Shown piece by piece: positions 35,152-46,611 of a stretch of DNA of 64,000 bases (position 1 is its first letter; each line of letters starts with the position of its first letter). The notes under the pieces were generated by a model. The model saw only the letters and a list, made by a program, of their open reading frames with translations, ran no database searches and was not told the origin of the DNA. The translations under genes were made by a program, and so were the position numbers. This stretch comes from Saksenaea vasiformis B4078 (Eukaryota > Mucoromycota > Mucoromycetes > Mucorales > Saksenaeaceae): NCBI GenBank assembly GCA_000697055.1, contig JNDT01001556.1, positions 59,423 to 123,422 of the forward strand. The letters are read 5' to 3'.

Positions 35152-37157
35152 ATGAAGGTTTATAGCATTGCCGACTACAGTCTGTGCCTCCAACTTATAG
35201 ATGAACATCAAGAGCTTACGTACGTAATTTAAGCTGAAGGATGTGAACTGATTTTTTTATCAATACACTGGTTGGTCTTCTACAGAGAAGAGCTACCTAC
35301 ATATATGAACCGATGGGGTTTAGATAACGTTAGGCTTGCATACCATGTGGTTTCAATTATGGGGTCACAAAGCACGGGTAAAAGTATGTAGATTGCAACA
35401 ATTGAAACCAGTATGGACATTCATCTAATATGCACTCTAGGTACCCTTCTGAATCAACTCTTTGGGACTTCGTTCGAGGTGATGGGAAAAGGGAAGCGAG
35501 GTCAGACAACGAAGGGTATCTGGTTGTCCCGCGCTAGAGATATGCCTGTGCTTGTAATGGATGTCGAAGGTTCGGACGGTCACGAACGTGGCGATGACAA
35601 AGAATTTGAACGCAAATCGACGCTGTTCTCCATGGCTGTGAGCGAGGTTGTTATCTTGAACATGTCAGAAATGCAAGTCGGACTCTACGCAGGCGCGAAC
35701 TTGGGCATGCTCAAAATGGTTTTTGAAGTCAATCTCAAGCTTTTCTCCAGTAGAAAAGGGTTGGTAAAGATTATGGATAATAGTAGTCATACGCAACGGA
35801 GTAAAAGTAGTAGCTAATACTGTCCGCTTATTCGATCTAGCAAAGAGAAGACTCTTTTAATGCTTGTTATACGAGACTACTCTGGTGTAACTCCTCTGGA
35901 AAGTCTGAAAGAGACACTTAGGACTGACTTCAACAAGATTTGGGCAGATATTAGAAAAGTATGTTGTATTTCTGATACAGATTTCTAACGGGTCTCCGTC
36001 CTTATTCCAGCCAGAAGGATTTCAGGAGTGCGATATTCACGACTATTTCGAATTCACGTTCCTTGGGTTGCCTCACAAACATTTCGCTGAGGAGCAATTT
36101 AACACAGAGGTAGCGAGGCTCCGCCATAGGTAATTGCAATGCTATAAAGAAGAAGACACTGATAGGCTGCCGAAGGTTCAATGATACCAGCGACGATGAC
36201 TATGTATTTCAGCCGCAGTACCATAAATGCATTCCTTCTGATGGATACTATGAATACACGTCCAATATTTGGGACCAAATCCGGAGAAACAAGGATCTCG
36301 ATTTACCTGCCCAACAAGAACTCCTAGCGCGACACAGATGCAGCGAGATCTTACAGGTAAGATATCCAAACCGCGCCTGATAAACTCATTTTGCATTTCG
36401 CAGACTGTATCCCACAACTTTATGGAAGGAGTCGAGCCTATGAAAGTAGCAATTATTACAAAAGAAAAAGTCGTTGATGATCTCGGCGAAGCAATGAGGC
36501 GACTATGGAAAGAGGCTGTCGAGACATTTGATCAGGAAGCATCCTCGTATCAACTAAACGTTTACCACGAGAAGCAAAGCGAGCTTCTGGCAAAATTGAA
36601 CAGAGAATTGAATGAATGCTTCATTGGTCAACTGAAGAACATGCGCAGAAGAACAATTGCAGAATTTATAGACAATTTGAGGGTAGTTTATAGATTATTC
36701 AGCATCGATGTACGTACTGAAAACTTATTTTAGATGGAACTCGTGAAGTCGTCCAGCGATATCGCGGAAGTCTCCGAAAAGTGCTCAGAAACTGCTAAAA
36801 ACAGCTTTGTGGACTACGCAAAAAGTAAATTGATGGAATTTGACTGGAGAAACCTAATTTTTGCCTCTAGGTATCATTCTATCCGAAGCCAAAGATTGGT
36901 CGTATGACGACGAGCAGAAGTTGCTACAACAAGAATTAACCAAAGAAAGTCGGAAGTGCGCGCACGAGGAAATGCTGATACGAAAGCGAATAGAAGAGGC
37001 TATTGATACTCACATGAAGAAGGTAGAAGCCCAGCTTAGATCTGAGTTAATGGACGAGAAAACGTATAAAGATATGCTAGCTAAAGCACGCGAGGAAATC
37101 GAGAGAGAAATCGAAGAAGAAAGATCTAAGAATCCCCGTAAATGTGTTATTTTGTAG
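35152..37157 (+). CDS. Sey1-derived GBP-like GTPase 4, CaaX box CVIL
   Basis: Exons 35152-35219, 35286-35383, 35441-35759, 35841-35958, 36011-36129, 36176-36356, 36404-36682, 36734-36824, 36871-37157; 519 aa, the shortest member. G1 [10 protein letters not shown]2 Q-T-T-K-G-I-W, G3 D-V-E-G-S-D-G, G4 V-I-R-D-Y-S-G are intact. The helical block ends [12 protein letters not shown]. The tail is a short charged helix (about 440-510) ending P-R-K-C-V-I-L. Leu in the last position predicts geranylgeranylation, unlike the Ser-ending relatives, and upstream K-N-P-R-K gives a small basic patch. The first exon is shorter than in paralogues and begins at an ATG just before the conserved L-Q-L-I-D-E-H. 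The last intron has a normal GT donor (gtaaat). Confidence 0.9.
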
Positions 37158-38369
37158 TTGTTAAAGGAAGAAGATCACACAGTGTCGAAAAACCCATTTA
37201 TGTGATCTCCAATAAACATTTTCTATTCCTCAAAGGTCTTAGGTCTGCGTGCTGTGGCGCTTTCTCGAATAATTATCTGTAGAAAGTCCAGGCGTGTTGG
37301 GATTGTGGAACAACCCGCGAAGCATTGCGTTTTGTAAAACATTTTCTGAGAATCCACAAAAACGGTCACCATGTAACTGCTCGGTTCAACTTGCTGTGTC
37401 CTCAAAAAGCTTATGTAAATTGAGTCGTAGTTCTTACTACATTGTATTCCGTGCAAGCTGTACTTTTCTTTCCGTTCACAGGCCATATAAATAACAGCAA
37501 TATATGTATACAGATATGTTACAGTTGATTATTGAGATTGCAGAGAAAAACTTTTATAACAAGTGACATTAACACATCCCTAAACACACTTTGAAAACAG
37601 TGGAAGCCGTGAGGCATCGAATATGAAAGGATAACCAGTAAGGGCTTTGTGTATTTGTAAAGATTAGACTTTCTAGGCTTAGGACCGGATGCATCGTCAA
37701 AGCCAAGTAATAAGAAACCAACGAATAAAAAACGCAATATATCTTCTCAGGGAGTCACTCCGGTATTTCATATGAGGAGGACATTGTTTTGATCATATAC
37801 AAACTTAAACAATACCGGTGTGAAACGTACTTATCAAGATTCAGCCCAAGATGCGTAGTGTCCTCTTTACACTTTGTGCACAGCACAACATACATTCTCC
37901 AGTTCAAGTTTACTTGTACAGCGCATTGCTCCGCCGAAGGCATGAAAACATATCACGCTCTCCATTTCACTGTGCCAAGAGAATATATGATTATTATGTT
38001 CTCTGAGATTAAACGCGATGTGCAACTCCAACTTTATCGCTTGTGTGTTCGATGACAGTTCGAAATTTAATTACTTGGAATCTAAGATTTTTTCGTGGTG
38101 TCACGGTCCAACTCTCGCTCACATGCCTTGTATGTTATTATTCAGCTTATTTGAGAACTTCTATAATAAAATATTAAGGCATCATCACCCTTTTCTACTC
38201 TCTCTTCCAAAGAAAATTAAACTTCATTTTGAAATATGACTTTGGTAATTTTTTTACACCAGTCTGTTACCAAAATTCCCAGCCCTAGGCTCAGATGTCT
38301 TCCAAGTGGACTGCTGTGCTAATCCGACTAATCCAACTTTCGATATGATAGACTACGGAAAACGATACT
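37158..38369. other. Intergenic between GTPases 4 and 5
   Basis: No gene supported. GTGGTGTCAC at 38095-38104 resembles elements upstream of GTPases 2 and 6. Confidence 0.45.
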
Positions 38370-41249
38370 ATGACTGAGGTCAAAAACTATGCCTTAGTTG
38401 AGAGTTGCCACAAACTTTCAGGCCCTAGTGCTCGTCTCGAACTTATAAATGACAATCAAAAACCTATGTATAGGTTTCTGTGTTTGGGATCATGTCTAAC
38501 GCACTCACCTTATTTCTATAGCGAAGACATACCTACGTTCACTCCTGAAGGCGATAACACGAGTGAGGTCACAAACGTTACCACAGGAGAAAGTTATCAC
38601 AAAGGTTCGGACCTTAACTCTGGCCTCCGGTTCATAGATAAGAATCAGAAAACTAGGTACGCGTTTCTGTGCTAGAAATACTGATAACGCGTTTAATTTG
38701 TTTCTATAGCGAAGACGTATCTATGATCACTCCGGAAGGCGATACCACGAGTGAGGTCACAAATGTTACCATAGGAGAGAGTTATCACAAAAGTTCAGAA
38801 CCTGACTCTGGGCTCCAGCTAGTAGATGAGAATCAGAAACTTGCGTAAGCGTTTCTGTATTTGGAATCATGACTAATATGTTCACCTTGTTTCTATAGCG
38901 AAGACGTATCTATGTTCACTACGGAAACCCATACTACGAGTGCGGTCACGAATTGCGTCTTAAAGGATGATTGCCACAAAATTTCAGAATTTAACGCACG
39001 CCTCCAGCTTATAGATGAGAATCAAGACCTTACGTACGTATTTCTGTGCTAGAAACCATGACAAACACGTCCATCTTATTTCTATAGCAAAAACTTGGCC
39101 ATGTATATGAATCAATGGGGTTTAACTAATGTTGGGGATGCATACCATGTTGTTTCAATTATGGGTTCTCAAAGCTCCGGTAAAAGTGAGTAAATGACAA
39201 CTGTTAAAGCAAGTATAATATCGACTAATGGTCTACTTTAGGTACTCTTTTAAATCACCTTTTTGGGACATCATTCGAGGTGATGGAAAGAGGGAAGCGA
39301 GGTCAGACAACAAAGGGTATCTGGTTGTCCCGTGGTAGGGATATGCCTGTGCTTGTAATGGATGTCGAAGGGTCGGATGGTCACGAACGCGGCGATGACA
39401 AAGAGTTTGAACGCAAGTCTACGCTGTTTTCCATGACTATAAGCGAAGTTGTAATTTTGAACATGTCGGAAATGCAAGTAGGACTCTATGAGGGTGCAAA
39501 CTTGGGCATGCTCAGAATGGTCTTTGAAGTCAATCTCCAGTTATACCAAATCCGGAAACGGTGAGTAACTGTCAAAGCTCAATCATTTGAGCTCCTGTGA
39601 AGAAAGGGTACAGACGATAATGTTCGGTGTTTACCTTTATGTTCATAGTGCCGAAAAGGTTCTGTTAGTGATTGTTATACGAGACTACACTGGCAGCGTA
39701 CCCCTGGAGAGCCTAAAAGGCGTACTTCAAGACGGTTTTAATAAGATTTGGGCTGAACTTCTAAAGGTATATCTGTTTGTAATCGCCATTCTACTAAATT
39801 TTCTGGATTTATTCCAGCCAAAAGAACTTAACCAATGCAACATCGATGACTACTTCGACTTTATGTACTTCAGTTTACCTCACAAACACCTTGCTGAGCA
39901 GCAATTTAATGCGGAAGTTGCGGAGTTGCGAAATAGGTAACTTCAGTTCTGCAAGAGGAAGAGCTAAGAGGGAGCAAAAAGGTTCAGCAACCGCAATCAT
40001 GCAGACTACATATTCCATCCTCAGTACCATAAGGGTGTTCCTGCTTCTGAATATCATAACTATGTATCTGATATGTGGAATCAAATTCAAACGAGTCAAA
40101 ATCATCTTCGGTTAGCGCAACAGGAACTTGTAGCTCGACATAAATGTGACGAAATTATGAAAGTAAGTTGCTTTTGCCGTGCTACCATTGTTTAGTATTT
40201 TATTTTTTAGAGCATACTTCAGAGATTTAATCAACGGATCGCGCCTTTGGAGATGTTGATTTTCAGAAAAGAGAAAGTCGTCTCTCGTCTTCGCAAAAAT
40301 ACCGAAGGGCTACGGGATGAAGCAATTCAATCGTTTGACGAGGATGCTTCTCAATATCAAGAAGACATATACAAAGAAAAGAAAGGCGAGCTTGTTTCAT
40401 TCCTTGACAAAGAATTGCATAAGTACTTTATTGGTCAGCTGAAAAATTTGCGTCGGAAGGCGGTTACAAGGTTCACGAGAGATGCAAAGGTAGCAAATGA
40501 CGTCTACTTCACGAATCTGATGAGATTCCTATTTAGATTGAGCTCGAAGTTCCTTCACACAATTCTGCTGCCGCCATGGATGAACTGCGAATAGAGGCGA
40601 TGGAATATTTTACAATTGGTGCCGAAGGCAAGTCAATGAAAGTATACTACAGAAACTAAATTTACGTGCAGCAAGCGCGATATCTGGACGTGACTGGTCG
40701 TACAGTCAGCAGTACGACTTATTACAAAACGAATTATATGAGGAACAGAAGAAATGCCAGGAATATCAACAGGCAAAGCGTGATCATATTATGACGGCCC
40801 TACAAGGAGATCATAATGAAAAAGCGTCTTTTCAAATGGCTCTACAGAAACCCGACGAATTTCCAGTAAACTCGCGGAGAGATGCTCTTGAAGCGGCACA
40901 AAAGAAGAAAAAGGGCGTCAAACTGTCTCATAATGAAGAAGATCAGGTATACTGTCGTTTTGCAGCAAGTACACAGAACAGTGCTCTGCCAGCTCCGCAA
41001 GGAAGACATAACAATAACCGTCCTCATAAGAGGAGTCAACAAGAACACTGCGAATACACATCAGGACTACATAACAATAGTTGGGAAGTTATGAGAGAAC
41101 GGCAGAACAATGCTATGAATTCACACCAACCACCGAGCCGATCCAATACACAGATGAACCAGCATATCGGAACGAATCAGGAACGTCAGGGAAACAAAAA
41201 GTATATCACAGAGATTGGAAAATATCTAACGAAGACATTTCTTGGCTGA
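38370..41249 (+). CDS. Sey1-derived large GTPase 5, tandemly repeated N-terminal exon, no CaaX
   Basis: Exons 38370-38467, 38522-38656, 38710-38844, 38899-39033, 39088-39185, 39242-39560, 39649-39766, 39818-39936, 39982-40162, 40211-40489, 40537-40627, 40672-41249; 761 aa. Exons 2-4 are each exactly 135 nt and repeat the unit that holds the paralogues' L-Q-L-I-D-E motif, so the N-terminus is a 45-residue repeat (S-E-V-T-N-V-T, Y-H-K-S-S). G1 is G-S-Q-S-S-G-K-S; G2 T-T-K-G-I-W, G3 D-V-E-G-S-D-G, G4 V-I-R-D-Y-T-G are intact. The helical block ends F-I-G-Q-L-K-N. The tail is long and polar, rich in Asn, Gln, His and Lys, not clearly coiled coil, and ends K-T-F-L-G, recalling GTPase 1. Last intron (40628-40671) has a GC donor. 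Confidence 0.85.
38468..39087 (+). repeat. Tandem exon-intron duplication, period 188-189 bp
   Basis: Three consecutive exon-plus-intron units start at 38522, 38710 and 38899. Introns are also alike (each ends in TTTCTATAG). A fourth, partial unit is exon 1 itself. Every unit keeps reading frame and the same splice phase. Confidence 0.9.
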
Positions 41250-42588
41250 TCCAATCAATGTTAAAGTTCCTTTTTCAATAATGCAGAGGGGAATAACAAG
41301 AAGAGTATGTAATAAAGTGAAGGATGGCTTTAGTTTGCTTTGCGCTGAAGAGACACTTATACGCACCAATGCTATTTGGAGAATTGCACTAATGATGAAA
41401 GAATAGATATGAGTCAATAGCCGAGTACCCCACTATGATGTTCATGCTGTCTTTACCGCTGAATATTGTGACCTTCTAAAAGGATGACACCACGACTTCG
41501 CGGATTACTCATTCCAGGTTTGGATGGAGCGCATTTTGGGAAGACAATACATGTTTGGATATACGTTGTGATTTGTCGCGAGACAAACTACAGGTTAGTA
41601 TCCTGCTATGCCTGTTCTGTGGCTCCCTTCCGGCTTTGACTGCATTTTTTGTTTCCTAACTGGGCAAACGTCTTGGTCGACTTTCTGTCTTGGTTTTGAT
41701 ACGTAACCGCTTCCATGAAACAAGGACGCATCAAAGAAAGAAAAAAAGCGACACGGGGCAAAGTAGTTATTCTGTTGTCATACAGCTAGCAGCAAATGAA
41801 GCTTATTGGTGTAAACGAGAAACTACAGGTATAACTGAGTTAAACTAAGTTCCCACTCCTGATATCTAGAGGACACGATCCGGGGTAATGTTTCTAAATA
41901 GTTCTTCTGAAGAATAAAGCTCACGCTTGCGTACTATTGTATTACGTGACTAATGCGATAACATAGGGATACTAACAATTAGTCAGTTCTGCGCTGGAAA
42001 CTCTGTTGCATAGGCTAATGGTTATATCAATGAGACCACTATCTACGTTGTTTGGCTGATGCAGTTTCAAGAACCTGAAACATCATCTTGTGCGAAAGAG
42101 CGCATGGGCGAAGTGATACATGTGTAGCGAGGGTCAGGCGAAGCGTATCATCTCTGGATCCAATGTGCTGCAAGACCTAACCTTAATGACAGCGCTATTG
42201 AGAACACGTACCCTTTGTTTGGCCATTTCGAATTATAAGTGGGCCTACAGTTAACTGTTCGGTTTCTAAGGCTAATTGTGGTGCCACAGTTCCCAGTACT
42301 TAGCTTCTAACTTCTAAGATCACGGAGCCAACATTAAACTTTCTACATGTGTGTTTGGCTATCACGTTGCAAGACGTTGTGGGAAAAGTTACAGGTTAAC
42401 GCTTTGGTATGTCCGTTTCGTGTCCTTTCTTGATTTTTGCGGCCTTCTTCGCTTTCTAACTTTACAAACCTATTGACTAGCGTTCTGTCTATTTCTGTCG
42501 CATCACTGCTCCCAGGAAATCAAAAGGCTGAAAAAAAGGCTGATACATCCGAAGCTCACTCCTTGTTTTCATAACAGCTAGTAGCTAA
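41250..42588. other. Intergenic between GTPases 5 and 6
   Basis: No gene supported. GTGGTGCCAC at 42278-42287 and TAGCTTCTAA at 42301-42310 recur at other places in this locus. Confidence 0.45.
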
Positions 42589-44600
42589 ATGGAGGGTGCT
42601 AGCCGAAGTAACCATCCAAACAACCCTGTAGCAGAGAATGGGGCTAAAAAAAGTGAATCTCGTCTTCAGCTTGTAGATGAGTATCAGAACTTCACGTAGG
42701 ACCGCTGATATCTGATATCAAAGCTGATTATTTATAAATATATTTTATATGGGCTTGTAGCAAAGATCTACCGGCGTACATGGCTCAGTGGGGACTAACT
42801 GATATTGGACTTACGTGTCATGTTGTTACGATTATGGGCTCTCAGAGTGGTGGTAAAAGTAAGTCAGCAGCGCAAGATGAAAACAGAACATATACTTTCA
42901 AATATGTATTTTAGGTACCCTTCTTAATCATCTTTTCGGGACGTCTTTCGATGTGATGTCTAGCGCCAAACGGTGTCAGACTACAAGGGGCATTTGGATA
43001 TCTCGTTCTAAAGGAAGTAATATACTCGTGGTGGACGTGGAAGGAACGGATGGTCATGAAAAGGCTGATGATAAGGACTTTGAACGTAAATCTACACTGT
43101 TCTCGATGGCTACAAGCGAAGTAATGATTTTGAACATGTTTGAGCACCAGCTCGGTCTGTACGACGGTGCCAACTTTGGAATGCTTAGGACAATCTTTGA
43201 AGTGAACCTTCAACTCTTCCAACATAAAAATAAGTAAGTAATGTTGTCGAGATGAAGGTCCTCCACGATCGATACAGGGCATAAAGGAAGATATAACTGG
43301 TTTTCATATAAGGAACAAAAAAACCCTCCTGATGATTGTCATTCGCGATCATGCTGGTGAAACTCCCGTGGAAAGTCTGAAAAAGACACTTCTAACTAGT
43401 TTTGAGAATATTTGGGCCAAGATTCCGAAGGTATTATTTACTTATGCTCACAGCAACACCTTTACATACAACTAACTTCTTCTAGGCCGCCGAACTTAAA
43501 GATTGTGCTATCTATGATTATTTCGACTTTACTTGCGTGGGTCTGCCTCACAAAATCTTTTTCCCCGAGCAATTTGACCAAAAAATGGCAGAACTCCGTC
43601 ATAGGTAGCTCTACTGATACAGAGGATGAGGACACTGACATCTAGCAAAAGGTTTAAAAATCCTAGTAATACAGACTACGTATTCAAGAGCCAGTATTGT
43701 AAGGAAATCCCTGTGGATGGGTACTGTAAATATGCATCTGAAATTTGGGATCAAATTCGGAGAAATAAGGATCTTGATATACCAGCTCAGCAGGAACGTT
43801 TAGCTCTGTATAGGTGTACTGAAATCTTAAATGTAAGGTTTCCAAGGTATAACGCTATAATTCTGAGTTTTTTCTGAGTAGACAGTATTTGAAGACTTCA
43901 TGCAGCAAGTTCAACCCATGAAGGCATCAATATTTCGCGAAGAGCACAGCACACTCAATCTCGGCAAAGATATGGAAGTACTGCGGAGCAACACGATTCA
44001 GTCATTTGACAAGGAGGCATCTCACTATCACCAGCGCGTTTATCACGAGAAAAGAAATGAATTACTTGTAAAAGTGAACGATGAATTACATGAATGCTTC
44101 ATTGGTCAACTGAAAAACTTGCGAAAAGAGATCGTTGGAGATTTCTATGACGTCTTGAAGGTAAGACTTGACTCTATTAGTTTCGGCATTCTAAATATGT
44201 ATCTAGACTGAAGCACGATACTCCCAAAGGTTAACTGTAGCTTTAGATAATTGCTGGAAGAATGCAAATGGATACTTTCTAATCTGCGCAGAAGGCAAGT
44301 AAACTAAGCGTGCAGTAGAGAATCTAAATTTTGAGCCAAGAAATCCTTTTAAGCAAAACCAATTGGTCATACAGCCGGGAACACGACTTACTCGAAACAG
44401 AATTAACTAAAGAGCAAAAGAAACATGACGACTTGCAAGAGCGTATAAAAGCACAAATGCGCGATCAAAGAGAACAAACAAGAATGAATCTAAATGAACA
44501 ACTGCGGGAGGCAGAGAGAGCACTATACGCAAAACTTGCCAAGGAACGTTTGGAATACGAGAGAAAGAACGCCAGAGAGGATAATTGTAACATCTCTTAG
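42589..44600 (+). CDS. Sey1-derived GBP-like GTPase 6, CaaX box CNIS
   Basis: Exons 42589-42695, 42761-42858, 42915-43233, 43313-43430, 43486-43604, 43652-43832, 43882-44160, 44207-44294, 44341-44600; 522 aa. The P-loop is G-S-Q-S-G-G-K-S-T: the paralogues' Thr/Ser before the Gly-Lys is Gly. G2 reads T-T-R-G-I-W (Arg for Lys), G3 D-V-E-G-T-D-G, G4 V-I-R-D-H-A-G. The catalytic Lys, Ser/Thr and G3 Asp remain, so activity is plausible but may be altered. The helical block ends [14 protein letters not shown] short charged coiled coil (about 440-515) ends E-D-N-C-N-I-S, a farnesylation-type CaaX. The last intron (44295-44340) has a GCAAGT donor. Confidence 0.9.
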
Positions 44601-46611
44601 CGATTACTGAAAGGGATATTAGCAATAGTTTTCAATAATGTTCCTAGCTTGTTATGTTCATAAGATTACCTCACTATTGAACTAAAATTGCCATTTCCCC
44701 AGTTTTATGTAAAACGAAGACTTCTTCCCGTTTCCCGCACTGTAGAAGAAAGGTGTCGAATCTATCTCAAAACGCTCCTTTCTTCCATAGGTTAACTGCG
44801 AGTAATTTCATATACTGTGACAAACGTGATGTTGAGCATGATACATGTAGTGTCAAGAGCGGTTGAGTTACGTGCTATTGACGCTTCTAGATATAGCAAG
44901 TAGTAACCGACTACGTAGAGATCTAACAGATGAAGTGCCTTAAGTCGTGATGTTCGATCGGACTGTAAAGTAAGTGAGACTCCGTAAGGACGTTCTATTT
45001 CAGTGAAAGAACAAGTAATTTGCGTACTATCCAATTAACCGGACTGACTGACTTGTACACATTTGGATATTGATGTATCACAAATAAATCTGGGCACAGC
45101 AACGAACACAGCTGTCTGTTTCTAACTCTACGGCACAATCCATAAGCAATGTAAATCATATCAACGTCACGCTGTGGTAGTGGAAAGCCTTGGGATACTA
45201 GGAATACCGAATAACAGTCCTTCCCTTGGTATTTATCCGTCGTGCTGGACGCTTTCTCGTATTTCTTTGACGTGCCTAGTGAAAGTTGGATTGTGCTCAA
45301 TCCGAATCGAAATGTGTGCTCCTAACTGAAGAACTTGTGGTTACAGAAAGCAAACGTTTCATGCTTCATTCTTTCATAGTATGTTCACTCAGCTGTGGCG
45401 TACTTAAAAATCATTGATCTTTCTTGGTAACGATAGTTTTAAACCACCCTTTCACAATGCGTAGGCTCAAAGGATATCACTGCGATTCTGTAGTCGAATG
45501 ACGCTGCCTATCCAAGACAGCGTGTGAAAGATTCATTTGGGATAGGACATCGTGTTTACACTCTCCGCGTATGTACTTCTGCAGTAGTTCATCAATACGA
45601 AGCATCCTTAATGGAGCGGATGCCCTGAATCAGTATACGGTGTCTGTAAGTGATTATCTTTGTATTAAAGAGTAATACCCACTGATAACATATTCAATAA
45701 ATAGTAAATGCTATTTCTCATAAATAGTTCCACTAAAGAGGCGCCAGTGCAACCAGGGAATAAAGTAGAGGCTGTAGGCTCTGGTGATCTCGAACGATAA
45801 ATTTCTCCTGATCATTTCAACATTTGCTGTCTATTATGATAGCTTTGTAGGGCTCCTATCTTAATAAGTACTCCTGCAAATTTCCTTAATACATATCGTC
45901 AATGTAGTCGGCCCGCCTCATCAACGCAATCGGTGCGTCCCGCAGATACAATTGATGGTTTTCATGAATAAGCTACTGTTTTACTTCTACATGGATAATC
46001 GAACGAGAGCCGTGTTTCTAGGTCGTAGGTATCTTCTCAACGCAAATCCAGTAGTGATACATGCCATCCCGGACCCGGCGTTGATATTTTTGAGTAGTAA
46101 TCCATGTGGTATTGCATCTGCGAGATACACCGGTCGTATTCACAAGCCACAATTGGAGACATGCACCAATAAAATCTGCAGCAGCAACGACGAGGCGTGG
46201 AAACCCTGTATTCGTTCAAGGCAGAGAACCCCCACCGGAATTAGCAAGATACAATCGTACAAGTCAGTAAATATCGGGACAAAAACATCGAGCCATCATC
46301 ATTTCCCTTTCTTTTGAAGAGCTCCTCGGAAGCACCTCCGTTATCGGACCGATGCTATACAGTGAAGTAAGCCCTTCTCTGATGTTCAAAGAAAGACCAA
46401 TGCGAGATAAAGCTAGTTTATGCTCCCGTTTCCTGACTATTCGGTCATCTAGTTGTACAATTTTTTAGATAGTGCTTTTTTCTTTTAATAGCTAAAGGAT
46501 TAAAATGCAAAACTTTTTGTAGAGTAAATCAGAATTCTGTCAGTATAAGCAGGCGGTGTGTTAGATGTATGTGAAAGAAGTTCATAGAAAAGAGATGAAG
46601 ATGTATACTGT
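44601..46611. other. Intergenic, end of GTPase array to Sel1 gene
   Basis: A plus-strand frame at 45952-46317 is open but has no recognisable features or codon support. Nothing else is supported. Confidence 0.45.

Noticed and set aside
23671..44600. Animal-type IFN-inducible GBP genes acquired by horizontal transfer
   Set aside because: GTPase motifs and flanking segments (L-Q-L-I-D-E, E-I-W-x-Q-I, G-Q-L-K-N-L) are Sey1-like, not GBP-like; the resemblance is architectural.
45952..46317. 121-codon plus-strand frame
   Set aside because: No motif, no composition bias, no neighbouring exons; probably chance.
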